NCBI GenBank assembly: GCA_900545455.1
Contig: UQZF01000015.1
Span: forward strand, 1-28,660
Length of the DNA stretch: 28,660 bases
Direction: 5' to 3'
Origin: an uncultured Eubacteriales bacterium
GTDB taxonomy: Bacteria > Bacillota > Clostridia > Lachnospirales > Lachnospiraceae
Part shown: in pieces, positions 21,732 to 28,660 of the stretch
Numbering within the stretch: position 1 is the first letter of the stretch
Layout: each line of letters opens with the position of its first letter
Position numbers and translations under genes: made by a program
The notes under the pieces: model-generated
Database searches by the model: none
What the model saw: the letters and a program-made list of their open reading frames with translations, nothing else
Told to the model about the DNA's origin: nothing

Positions 21732-24176
21732 ATGAAGAAGGGTCTTAAGATTTTTCTAATTACATCTATTATATTAATGTCAATAATAGGGCTGGGGCTT
21801 ATTGCCGTCAGCCCTTATTTGTCATCTATTGCAAAATATAAGCATAATGCGGAGCAGATAGCCGCTGCAAGTAGAGCATCGGATTTCCGCAGCACGGAGA
21901 CGAGTGTTATCTATGATGTATACGGAAATGAGATTGCCACGATAAGCGGTGCAAAAGAACTCTATTATTTGGAGTCAGATAAGATACCGGATGTGGTAAA
22001 GCGTGCGTTTGTTCTTATTGAGGACAGAAAGTTCTACAGGCACAACGGGATAGACATCGCTGCGATTGCGAGAGCCGGAATTGCCAATTTCAAGGCAAGG
22101 AGCAAGGCGCAGGGGGCGAGCACGATAACACAGCAGGTGGCGAGAAATGTATATCTAACTCAGGACGTAACGTGGGAGAGAAAGATTACTGAGATGTTTC
22201 TTGCGATTGAGCTGGAAAAAAAGTACAGCAAGGAACAGATACTCGAGTTTTACATAAATAACATATATTTTGCAAACGGATTGTACGGCATCGAGGCGGC
22301 TGCGCAGGGATATTTCAATGCACATGTGAGTGAGCTCACAATATCGGAGCTCGCTTTTTTGGCGGGAATACCTAATAACCCTTCAAAATATGATCCGTTT
22401 ACGAATTTTGACAAGGCTGTCGAGAGAAGAAATCATGTGCTCTCGGTTCTGCATGATTACGGAAGCATAAGCGACAGCGAGTACGAGAACGCGCTTGCCG
22501 AGGAGATTGAGTTAAGTCCGAGTGCAGACGAGAAGCATGACTCGGTGGAGACATTTGTGTACTATTGTGCGACGCGCTCGCTAATGAAGGCGGCGGGTTT
22601 TACGTTTCGCGACGAGTTCATAGACGATGAGGATGAGGCGGCTTACAGGGAGCTGTACGACGATTACTATTCAAGATTTCAGCTCTCCCTTTTTACGGGC
22701 GGCTATCGGATATACACGGCGATAGACATGGAAAAACAGCAGAGCCTTATGGATGCGGTCGATGAGGCGCTCGCATGGAGCACTGAGAAGAACGATGAGG
22801 GTGTGTATAAGCTTCAGGCATCGGCGGTGTGCATCGACAACACCACGGGCTACGTCACAGCCATCGTCGGCGGAAGAAATCAGGGCTTGCCAGGCTACAC
22901 GCTCAACCGTGCGTACCAGAGCTTCCGACAGCCGGGAAGTGCAATCAAGCCGCTTGTTGTATATGCACCGTATCTGGGAATGGGACACAATCCTGATGAA
23001 CTGATTGACGATTCACCTATGGAGGGAGGCCCTGAGAACTTTGCGGGCAGATATCCGGGCGAGGTCATGCTCACGGAGGCACTCGCATGGTCGTCAAATG
23101 TGGCAGCGTGGAAGCTGTTCGAGCAGTTGACACCCGAGTACGGAATGTCTTTTGTTAAGAGGATGCACTTTAGAAGGGCTGGCGAGGACGAGCACTACAT
23201 GGCGGCGTGCCTTGGCGGCTGGAGCTACGGTGCAAGCGCGCTTGAGATGGCATCAGGCTACGCGGCACTTGAAAATGACGGGATATACCGTGAACCGACG
23301 GCGGTAATGAGGATAACTGACTCAAAAGGAAGGCTGATTGTGGATAACGGCGGAAGCGATACGGCGATCTACGATAAAAATGCCGCGCGTATGGTCAGCA
23401 AAATGCTGCAATACGGTGTCGAATACGGAATTGCGACGGGGGCTCAGCTAAATGATGCGATAGTTGCGGTAAAAACGGGAACCACGACGGACAATAAGGA
23501 CGGCTGGACTGTCGGATATTCGGCATACTACACGACCGCGGTGTGGGTTGGCTGCGACATCCCGAAGAGGATGCCAGACCTCACGGGCGGCTCATACCCG
23601 ATGACGATATGGAAGAGCTATATGCAGGCAATCCATGAGGGCTTGGAGCTTGCCGAGTTCCCCGATTATGAGCTTTTCGATGAAAAGAAAACCTCGGTTG
23701 ATATAAATAACGATGACATTGGGGAAGATAATGGCGGGAGCACGGAGGAGACGACGTTAAGCATTGAGGAGATTCTTGAATCTCTGGGTGACAAGAGCTA
23801 CGAGGGCGGTGAAGGCGGAGATACCAACGGCATTACGCATGGTGCAGACACAAACAGTACCATCCGAGGAGGAGACACGAATGCGGGCGGAGGAGCCAAG
23901 GGTGACGCAAGCAGCACGACGCAGGGCGGGGATGCCAACAGCACCATCCGAGGAGGAGACACGAACGCAAGCGGAGGAGCAAAGGGAGACGTAAGCAGCA
24001 CGACGCAGGGCGGGGATGCCAACAGCATCATTCGAGGAGGAGATACGAACGCAGGCGGAGGAGCCGGGGGAGATGCCAACAGCACAACGCAGGGTGGCGA
24101 TGTGAATGTCGGCGGTGTGAGCGGTGACTCGGACGCGAGCGGGAATCTGAGGGGAGATAAGAATGTGTGGGAATAA
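21732..24176 (+). CDS. Class A penicillin-binding protein (PBP1a type) with a repeat tail
   Basis: Bifunctional cell-wall synthase: glycosyltransferase polymerising lipid II and transpeptidase cross-linking stem peptides, outside the membrane. Its 814 residues run as follows. The membrane helix is at ~7-30. The GT51 domain is at ~60-230, with catalytic Glu97 in EDRKFYRHNGID, then GASTITQQVARN and RKITEMFLAIELEKKYSK. The transpeptidase domain is at ~320-640, with SxxK = S403-A-I-K406, SxN = S454-S-N456 and KTG at 581-583. Residues 651-690 are acidic, and 695-814 form a low-complexity Gly/Asp/Asn/Ser/Thr tail with 28-residue repeats. ATG 21732 follows AAGAGG by five bases; GTG 21726 adds two residues. 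The tail is absent from ordinary PBP1a enzymes and probably lies in or beyond the wall. Confidence 0.95.
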   Translation: MKKGLKIFLITSIILMSIIGLGLIAVSPYLSSIAKYKHNAEQIAAASRASDFRSTETSVIYDVYGNEIATISGAKELYYLESDKIPDVVKRAFVLIEDRKFYRHNGIDIAAIARAGIANFKARSKAQGASTITQQVARNVYLTQDVTWERKITEMFLAIELEKKYSKEQILEFYINNIYFANGLYGIEAAAQGYFNAHVSELTISELAFLAGIPNNPSKYDPFTNFDKAVERRNHVLSVLHDYGSISDSEYENALAEEIELSPSADEKHDSVETFVYYCATRSLMKAAGFTFRDEFIDDEDEAAYRELYDDYYSRFQLSLFTGGYRIYTAIDMEKQQSLMDAVDEALAWSTEKNDEGVYKLQASAVCIDNTTGYVTAIVGGRNQGLPGYTLNRAYQSFRQPGSAIKPLVVYAPYLGMGHNPDELIDDSPMEGGPENFAGRYPGEVMLTEALAWSSNVAAWKLFEQLTPEYGMSFVKRMHFRRAGEDEHYMAACLGGWSYGASALEMASGYAALENDGIYREPTAVMRITDSKGRLIVDNGGSDTAIYDKNAARMVSKMLQYGVEYGIATGAQLNDAIVAVKTGTTTDNKDGWTVGYSAYYTTAVWVGCDIPKRMPDLTGGSYPMTIWKSYMQAIHEGLELAEFPDYELFDEKKTSVDINNDDIGEDNGGSTEETTLSIEEILESLGDKSYEGGEGGDTNGITHGADTNSTIRGGDTNAGGGAKGDASSTTQGGDANSTIRGGDTNASGGAKGDVSSTTQGGDANSIIRGGDTNAGGGAGGDANSTTQGGDVNVGGVSGDSDASGNLRGDKNVWE
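23865..24116 (+). repeat. Three 84-base tandem repeats encoding the PBP tail
   Basis: Copies run 23865-23948, 23949-24032 and 24033-24116, in frame, each encoding 28 residues that start RGGDTNA and contain SSTTQ or NSTTQ and GGDANS. Copies 1 and 2 are nearly identical. Copy 3 diverges in its last ~12 bases. A partial, degenerate unit (HGADTNSTI) precedes copy 1. Being in-frame and near-identical, the array can change copy number without breaking the gene. Confidence 0.9.
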
Positions 24177-24198
24177 AAAGTATAAAGAGTTATAAATT

Positions 24199-24239
24199 AA
24201 CCCCCGGCGTTAAAGAGTAATTGCTTTAACGTCGGGGTT
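24199..24239 (+). terminator. Terminator between the convergent PBP and prs genes
   Basis: Bases 24199-24215 pair with 24224-24239 around an 8-base loop. The stem is a CCCC/GGGG block plus GTTAAAG/CTTTAAC, with one bulged C and one G-U. GTATTATTT follows on the plus strand. On the minus strand the stem is followed by an AT-rich run, so it may serve prs (ending at 24247) as well. Confidence 0.75.
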
Positions 24240-24246
24240 GTATTAT

Positions 24247-25419
24247 TTACCTGCTTCTATACTCCTTGAGCAGCTTCTGGATTCTGTCTACAGGATCGAG
24301 GAGCTTGCTGATTGAAGCGTCGTGGTTGAGTGTATCGATGATGAGTGCGATGTACTTGCTCATGTCGACGCTGATGTAGTACGGCTTGGAGAGGAGCTCA
24401 GGTGTCTGGTAGATTACGTTCGTTGTGAGAACCTTGTCTATGAGACCAGCCTCGTAAGCCTCGTCGAACTTCTCAAGACCGTTGGTGAAAAGACCGAAGG
24501 TGCTTGCAAGGAACACTCTCTTAGCCTTGCGTGCCTTGAGTTCTTTTGCGACGTCGAGCATGCTCTCACCCGATGAAATCATATCGTCGATGATGAAAAC
24601 ATCCTTGCCCTCAACGGAGCTTCCGAGAAATTCGTGAGCCACGATAGGGTTACGACCGTTTACAATCTTAGAATAGTCTCTTCTCTTGTAGAACATTCCG
24701 ACATCGAGACCGAGCACGTTGCCGAAGTATACGGCTCTGTGTGTGCCACCCTCGTCAGGGCTTATCATCATCATGTGGTCACTGTCGATTACGAGGTCAG
24801 GGACATTTCTTGTGAGATACTTGATAAACTGGTACGCAGGCTGAACCGTCTCAAAGCCCTTGAGAGGAATTGCGTTCTGCACACGAGGATCGTGGGCATC
24901 GAAGGTGATTATGTTGTCAACACCCATATCGGTGAGCTCCTGAAGTGCAAGGGCACAGTCTAATGACTCACGGCCGCTTCTCTTATGCTGTCTGCTCTCG
25001 TATAAGAAAGGCATGATTACGGTGATTCTTCTTGCCTTTCCGCCTACGGCAGCGATGATTCTCTTTAAATCCTGATAGTGGTCATCAGGTGACATGTGGT
25101 TCTCCTTACCGCACAGAGAGTAGGTAAGGCTATAGTTACATACATCGACTAAGAGGTACAGATCATATCCGCGCACGGATTCGTTGATGATTCCCTTAGC
25201 CTCTCCTGAACCGAAGCGAGGTACGCTGGCACTGAGAATGTAGTTGTCTCTCTGGTAGCCTGCAAATGCGATTGTGGATTTGTGCTCGCTTTCTCTTTCG
25301 TTTCTCCACTGAACAAGGTAGTCATTTACCTTCTGACTGAGCTGCTCGCAGCCCTTTAGGGGAATGATTCCGAGTGCTCCCACTGGGATGGTTTCAAGGT
25401 CGCGTTCTTCCTGAAGCAT
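24247..25419 (-). CDS. prs: Ribose-phosphate pyrophosphokinase, long divergent form
   Basis: Makes PRPP from ribose 5-phosphate and ATP, supplying nucleotide, His and Trp synthesis and the Upp encoded in the same window. The core matches the family: PFLYESRQHKRSGRESLDCAL (ATP-side Arg143-Gln144), FDAHDPRVQNAIP (standard enzymes have DLHAxQIQGFF), ISPDEGG, KRRD, and the PRPP loop VFIIDDMISSGES (274-286). At 390 residues it is about 75 longer than the usual ~315, with an N-terminal extension and a Cys-containing insert near 93-115 (VCNYSLTYSLCGKENHM). The altered DLHA motif makes altered regulation plausible. GGAGG lies before the ATG. It is the last gene of the dnaD-dnaI-prs series, 31 bases after dnaI. 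Confidence 0.88.
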   Translation of the reverse strand: MLQEERDLETIPVGALGIIPLKGCEQLSQKVNDYLVQWRNERESEHKSTIAFAGYQRDNYILSASVPRFGSGEAKGIINESVRGYDLYLLVDVCNYSLTYSLCGKENHMSPDDHYQDLKRIIAAVGGKARRITVIMPFLYESRQHKRSGRESLDCALALQELTDMGVDNIITFDAHDPRVQNAIPLKGFETVQPAYQFIKYLTRNVPDLVIDSDHMMMISPDEGGTHRAVYFGNVLGLDVGMFYKRRDYSKIVNGRNPIVAHEFLGSSVEGKDVFIIDDMISSGESMLDVAKELKARKAKRVFLASTFGLFTNGLEKFDEAYEAGLIDKVLTTNVIYQTPELLSKPYYISVDMSKYIALIIDTLNHDASISKLLDPVDRIQKLLKEYRSR

Positions 25420-25450
25420 GATAGTTTCCTCCGTAGATGTGTGATGATGG

Positions 25451-26428
25451 TTATAGCTTTTTCAGACGAATGTCGTCGCCGAAAATCTTGTAGATTCCGT
25501 ATGACATGGTGAGTCTTGAAAAAATACGCTCAGAGTAGGTATTCATAAGCTCCTCAAGACTCAGATTCGTTGATATTATTGTTGACAGGCCCGTAAGAAT
25601 TCTTTCATTTATGCAATAAAATAATCTGGAATTCGTGAAGCTGTTGGTAAGCTCGGTTCCGAGGTCGTCTATAATAAGCAGCTCACAGTCAAGAATCTGG
25701 GAAAAAGCATCCCGATAATTGGCTTCGCTGTCATTATCGAAAGTATATTTTGAAAAAAGGTCAAACAAATCTATGGCCGACAGATATAGTACGGAATGTC
25801 CCTTACCCAAAAGCTCGCTCGCAATGCAGTGGGTGAGGAAGGTCTTTCCGACGCCCGTGTCGCCGTAGAAGAGGAGATTCTGTCCCGAAGGGAAATCGCT
25901 TATGAATGCGTTGACGTCCCTTGTGATATTTATAATATTCTCAAGAGCCGATATTCCGCTGACTGGGTCGACATAATCCTCCGAATACCAATCATAATTG
26001 AAGTTAGAGAAATTTTCAAGTAGAAGAATTTTCTTTATGTTCGACTGGTTGTAAAGGAGGTCTATCGCAGCCTGCTTAAAACAATTACATTTTTTGCCGT
26101 CAATAAAGCCCGTGTCCTTGCAGGCAGGGCACTCGTAGTGCAGGTCGAGATAGTCTTCGGGATAGCCTGCGGCGGCGAGAAGAAGATGCTTTTCCTCGTT
26201 AATTGAGGCGAGCTTGTCGGCAAGGCGTGCACGCTTGGTCATGTCGCCCATTACCGCGGCTCTTGCAGCTTCAGCGGAAATCTCGGCGCTCTCTTTTCTG
26301 AGGGCGTCGTACTCGGGCAGACGCGCGTTAATCTCCTCGTAGCGCGAGTTCTGCTCGGCGCGGGCACGGCTCTGCTTGGCATCGTACATTCTCATAATTG
26401 TATCATACTGTGAATTGTTAAGCTTCAT
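25451..26428 (-). CDS. dnaI: DnaI/DnaC-type replicative helicase loader
   Basis: An AAA+ ATPase that opens or places the DnaB/DnaC hexameric helicase on DNA at oriC or restarting forks. It has 325 residues. An N-terminal charged helical region (1-95, helicase-binding side) is followed by a zinc-type cluster C100-x2-C103 ... C114-x-C116. Walker A is GDTGVGKT (189-196), Walker B is LLIIDDLG with Asp254/255, sensor 1 is STN (Asn288), and SERIFSRL carries the arginine-finger candidates near 301-305. The bacterial IstB group shares the AAA+ core, but the zinc cluster and dnaD next door favour DnaI. It starts 16 bases after dnaD. Confidence 0.9.
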   Translation of the reverse strand: MKLNNSQYDTIMRMYDAKQSRARAEQNSRYEEINARLPEYDALRKESAEISAEAARAAVMGDMTKRARLADKLASINEEKHLLLAAAGYPEDYLDLHYECPACKDTGFIDGKKCNCFKQAAIDLLYNQSNIKKILLLENFSNFNYDWYSEDYVDPVSGISALENIINITRDVNAFISDFPSGQNLLFYGDTGVGKTFLTHCIASELLGKGHSVLYLSAIDLFDLFSKYTFDNDSEANYRDAFSQILDCELLIIDDLGTELTNSFTNSRLFYCINERILTGLSTIISTNLSLEELMNTYSERIFSRLTMSYGIYKIFGDDIRLKKL

Positions 26429-26444
26429 AATCGTTAATCCCTAA

Positions 26445-27545
26445 TCAGTCTTTCTTGGTGATAAGCTGCTTTTCGAGCGCATCAAAATCATACTTGCGCT
26501 GTGTAAAGTTGTTAAAGCGGTTGGTTTTGGCACCGCGGTTGTTGACGGTGTTCTGTTTTTCTCCGTTCTGCGTGTAGGCGTCCTTCTTTGCGGCGGAGCG
26601 CGCTGCATCGGCGGATTCTATGTCGGATATTGTGTGGACATTCTTCTTGCGCCAGTTGGAAAGAATCGTGTCCGTGTACTCAAAGCTCGGCTTGTGAAGT
26701 GCCTGAATGGTGCGGTTGCACGCCTCAATGACGATGTCCGCCTCAAAGCCGTAGTCGTCATACCAGCGGGTTATGTAATCAAGCTCAGGCTTGCCCGGCA
26801 TACGGTCATTGATTCCGAATGCTTTCATGACGGAGTAGACCTTCCTGCTGTGAATCTCATGTTGGAGCTTGGCCTGTTCGGCTGTCACAAGACCTTCCTC
26901 ATGCCAGCTTATGGCAACCCTCTCGAGGTAGCGGAAGCTTCTCTTCTCGAGCGATACGCAGTACTCAAAGAGGTACTCTAAAAGCTCATCCGAAAAATTT
27001 AAGTCGCTGTGTATATATATTATCGTGCTGATTTCCGAGTTGGTGAGCGTCTTGCCGAACAGCTTTTCCGCAACAAAAATAAGCTGGTGCAGATTGTCGT
27101 CCTCGTCGCACATGCGCTTGATTGCCGCCGGGGAGTAGTTGTATTTGCCCGGAAGCGTCTCATCGGGTGCGTGTACGGAGGTCTGCTCGCCGAGTGCGTT
27201 CACGCCCTCTGATGAGGCGGCAGTCTCGGAAAAATCCTCGTGCTTGGCGGTTATCGGAAGAAGTGTTATGGTTGTCGGAATTTCACCGTCGTAACCGACG
27301 GAGAGAAGCCCCGCCTTCTCCCAGTACTTGATGGCACGGATTATATCGCCCTCCGTATGGTTTAAAAGGTCGGCAATGTCCGTCAGTGTCGAGCTGCGCG
27401 CCGAAGGGTTGGCATACATTCTCAGGAGGCACAAATATACCTTAACGAACTCGCCGTTGGCTGAAGGCATATATCTGTCCAGAAAAATATTCGGAATTGT
27501 GGTCTCGTTGGGTGTGTATGTTGAAGTTAATGTAATAGGTGCCAT
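26445..27545 (-). CDS. dnaD: DnaD/DnaB-like primosome protein
   Basis: A DNA-remodelling protein that recruits the helicase loader at origins and stalled forks in Firmicutes. It has 366 residues. A winged-helix domain occupies about 25-98 (YMPSANGEFVKVYLCLLR, LTDIADLLNHTEGDIIRAIKYWEKAGLL). Two DDBH2-type domains follow, about 151-220 (ending FRYLERVAISWHEEGLVT) and 235-303 (ending YTDTILSNWRKKNVHT). A Lys/Asn/Gln-rich tail completes it. The paired second domains resemble the Lachnospiraceae form, which is longer than B. subtilis DnaD. The start ATG 27545 keeps the conserved N-terminus but has only a weak GAGAG ribosome site. Its ATG lies in an arm of a 12-bp inverted repeat whose other arm holds the -10 box. 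Clustered DnaA boxes lie upstream. Confidence 0.88.
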   Translation of the reverse strand: MAPITLTSTYTPNETTIPNIFLDRYMPSANGEFVKVYLCLLRMYANPSARSSTLTDIADLLNHTEGDIIRAIKYWEKAGLLSVGYDGEIPTTITLLPITAKHEDFSETAASSEGVNALGEQTSVHAPDETLPGKYNYSPAAIKRMCDEDDNLHQLIFVAEKLFGKTLTNSEISTIIYIHSDLNFSDELLEYLFEYCVSLEKRSFRYLERVAISWHEEGLVTAEQAKLQHEIHSRKVYSVMKAFGINDRMPGKPELDYITRWYDDYGFEADIVIEACNRTIQALHKPSFEYTDTILSNWRKKNVHTISDIESADAARSAAKKDAYTQNGEKQNTVNNRGAKTNRFNNFTQRKYDFDALEKQLITKKD

Positions 27546-27599
27546 GTTATACTCTCGTTTCTTATTGCTTTCTTGAATTGTTCAACAAGAGTATAACAT
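27544..27599. repeat. Perfect 12-bp inverted repeat spanning the dnaD promoter and start codon
   Basis: ATGTTATACTCT (27544-27555) is matched exactly in inverse orientation by AGAGTATAACAT (27588-27599), separated by 32 bases. Seen from dnaD, the distal arm contains the -10 box (TATACT) and the proximal arm contains the first two bases of the start codon. A smaller palindrome, TTGAA-TTG-TTCAA (27573-27585), lies between them at the expected transcription start. This could be an operator with two sites, or a cruciform. Confidence 0.75.
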
Positions 27600-27618
27600 A
27601 GCTTTTGAACTTTGAGAA
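27590..27618 (-). promoter_or_regulatory. Promoter of the dnaD-dnaI-prs operon
   Basis: On the minus strand TTCTCA (27613-27618, 4 of 6) is followed after 17 bases by TATACT (27590-27595). Transcription would start near 27583, giving a leader of about 38 bases. Confidence 0.5.
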
Positions 27619-27652
27619 TACGTTTTGACTCACAAAATAAAGTTGTGAAATT

Positions 27653-27738
27653 TGTGGATAGCCTCATGTGGATAATGTGGATAAAATGTGGACAAGCCAC
27701 AAAAACCGCGCATTTTAAGGGGTTACCACTGTGGATAA
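27653..27738 (-). promoter_or_regulatory. Cluster of five DnaA boxes upstream of dnaD
   Basis: Five sites match TTATCCACA on the minus strand. Three are perfect, at 27667-27675, 27676-27684 (directly abutting) and 27730-27738. Two carry one mismatch, at 27653-27661 (CTATCCACA) and 27687-27695 (TTGTCCACA). All point the same way. Four fall within 43 bases, 35 to 77 bases upstream of the dnaD -35 box; the fifth lies in the 3' end of murC. The side toward dnaD is AT-rich. No dnaA or dnaN gene is nearby, so this looks like a DnaA-controlled promoter or a DnaA reservoir rather than the chromosomal origin. Confidence 0.8.
27687..27701 (-). terminator. Weak terminator candidate for murC, sharing a DnaA box
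   Basis: On the minus strand TGTGG, a five-base loop and CCACA form a short stem followed by TTTTA. One arm is part of the DnaA box at 27687-27695. The stem is only 5 bp, so read-through into dnaD is likely. Confidence 0.3.
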
Positions 27739-28660
27739 CTCTGGGGAAAGCAGATCTTCGCCAACCTCGAGGATGTTTCCGGCACCCATCGTTATGACAA
27801 CATCGCCCTCCTTGCAGTTATCTTTTATGAAGCTCTCAATCTCAGAAAAGCTCTCGAAATACTCGCACGGAGTGCCCTCCTTTGTAATAAGCTTCTGTAT
27901 GTCAGCCGAGCTTACACCGTATATGTCCGCTTCTCTGGCAGAGTAAATCTTTGCGAGAACCACATGGTCTGCGAGAGAGAGAGCTTTGGCAAACTCAGGA
28001 AGAAATGCCTTGGTACGGGTATAGGTGTGCGGCTGGAATATACACCAGAGCTTCCTGTGCGGATAATGACGTGCAGCCTTCAGGGTTGCCGTTATCTCTG
28101 CCGGATGGTGTGCATAGTCGTCGATGATTGTGAAGCCGTTGCATACGCCCTTCACCTGGAAACGTCTGTCAACGCCGCTGTAGCCGGCAATTCCCCTGAC
28201 TGCCGTGTCGAGGTTTATTCCGAGTGTTACAGCCGCAGCAATGGCGGCGAGGCTGTTGAGGACATTGTGTTCCCCGGGAACCTTGAGTGCAACCTTGCAC
28301 TGAGCCTTGTTGTCATGCAGAAGCGTGTAGCAGTAATCACCCTTGTCGTCGATGTGGAAATCCTTTGCCGAGTAGCTGCTTGTCTCAGGGTTCAGACCGA
28401 AGGTCACGACCTTGCATTTGCTGTCTTTGTAAAAATAGCCGTAGTCGTCGATGCCGCTGTTGATGATCAAATATCCGTCATCCGGCAGAAGTTCGGTATA
28501 TTTTTTGAAGGAAGCGCGGATATCTTCCAAATCCTTAAAAAAGTCGAGGTGATCCTCCTCAACATTTAATATTATGTTCATGGTCGGATGAAACGAGAGA
28601 AAGCTGTTGGTGTACTCGCACGCCTCGGTAAGAAACATGTCTGAGTGTCCGATTCGCATG
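27715..28660 (-). CDS. murC: UDP-N-acetylmuramate-L-alanine ligase, partial (N-terminus outside the window)
   Basis: Adds L-Ala to UDP-MurNAc with ATP, the first peptide step of peptidoglycan precursor synthesis in the cytoplasm. About 315 C-terminal residues are present and the frame runs off the right edge; the Met at 28659 is internal (MRIGHSDMF corresponds to mid-protein sequence in MurC). Signatures are TEACEYTNSFLSFHPTMNIILNVEEDHLDFF (central ATPase domain, Mg2+ and UDP-MurNAc contacts), PGEHNVLNSLAAIAAA, and the C-terminal domain IIDDYAHHPAEITATL and FQPHTYTRTKAF. MurC is separated from the other Mur ligases by DDYAHHP and FQPHTYTRT. The last codons overlap a perfect DnaA box at 27730-27738. 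Confidence 0.96.
   Translation of the reverse strand, partial: MRIGHSDMFLTEACEYTNSFLSFHPTMNIILNVEEDHLDFFKDLEDIRASFKKYTELLPDDGYLIINSGIDDYGYFYKDSKCKVVTFGLNPETSSYSAKDFHIDDKGDYCYTLLHDNKAQCKVALKVPGEHNVLNSLAAIAAAVTLGINLDTAVRGIAGYSGVDRRFQVKGVCNGFTIIDDYAHHPAEITATLKAARHYPHRKLWCIFQPHTYTRTKAFLPEFAKALSLADHVVLAKIYSAREADIYGVSSADIQKLITKEGTPCEYFESFSEIESFIKDNCKEGDVVITMGAGNILEVGEDLLSPELSTVVTP

Noticed and set aside
23798..24085. Antisense Pro/Ala/Val-rich open frame across the PBP repeats
   Set aside because: It is the complement of the GC-rich repeat in another frame. It has no ribosome site, and its periodicity is explained by the sense repeat.
23865..24116. CRISPR array or mobile-element repeat
   Set aside because: The repeats are contiguous, in frame and without spacers. 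They are coding tandem repeats of the PBP tail.
27653..27738. DnaA boxes as the chromosomal origin (oriC)
   Set aside because: No dnaA, dnaN, rpmH or other usual origin neighbour is present, only five sites are seen, and the position directly before dnaD fits gene regulation or titration better.
27964..28569. 201-codon plus-strand open frame over murC
   Set aside because: It is antisense to highly conserved MurC motifs, shows no domain features, and has no promoter or ribosome site in the expected place.
1..28660. tRNA, rRNA, insertion sequences, phage or toxin-antitoxin genes
   Set aside because: The gaps were read on both strands. None contains a cloverleaf-like sequence, a transposase or integrase frame, terminal inverted repeats of an IS, or a small paired-gene arrangement.

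Overview
The window looks like a chromosomal segment of a Gram-positive anaerobe of the Clostridia, most probably family Lachnospiraceae. The reasons are family-level protein resemblance (a DnaD/DnaI-type primosome pair, a long variant PRPP synthetase, YwmB), strong GGAGG-type ribosome sites, TTG/GTG starts, and the gene order tsaC - ywlE-like - rpiB - upp - atp operon - ywmB. That order follows the region Bacillus subtilis carries around ywlC-ywlE-rpiB-upp-atp-ywmB, with losses and insertions. I cannot name genus or species. No RNA gene, insertion sequence, phage gene or CRISPR array is visible, and no gap without a gene exceeds 200 bases.

Layout. (1) 1-241: the 3' end of an AT-rich gene with a winged-helix DNA-binding domain. 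(2) 265-7876, plus strand: one probable transcription unit starting at a good sigma-A promoter. It encodes a HAD phosphatase, threonylcarbamoyl-AMP synthase, a YwlE/LMW-PTP family protein that has lost its catalytic Cys and Arg, ribose-5-P isomerase B and uracil phosphoribosyltransferase, then four cell-surface-sugar genes (FAD oxidoreductase, membrane GT2, DegT/DnrJ aminotransferase, soluble GT2). (3) 7906-8388, minus: a DUF402 protein transcribed divergently from the ATP synthase operon. (4) 8512-15683, plus: a complete F1Fo ATP synthase operon atpZ-I-B-E-F-H-A-G-D-C with its own promoter and a strong terminator. The c subunit carries the full set of Na+-ligand positions. (5) 15752-20199, plus: three exported or membrane-anchored proteins (a lipoprotein, a YwmB homologue and an 817-residue protein of unknown function). 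(6) 20206-24239, plus: asnS behind a promoter and a structured leader, then a class A penicillin-binding protein whose tail is built of 84-base tandem repeats. (7) 24247-28660, minus: murC (partial), then dnaD - dnaI - prs. The murC-dnaD gap holds a cluster of DnaA boxes, and the dnaD promoter lies in a perfect 12-bp inverted repeat.

How the genes fit together. The core is housekeeping: tRNA t6A modification, pentose phosphate and pyrimidine salvage, energy coupling, asparaginyl-tRNA, peptidoglycan synthesis, and helicase loading. Accessory features are superimposed on this: the sugar cassette between upp and atp, the export cassette after atpC, and the repeat tail on the PBP. The observations most worth following up are the DnaA-box cluster and inverted repeat ahead of dnaD-dnaI, the pseudophosphatase, the Na+ signature in AtpE, and the 817-residue surface protein.
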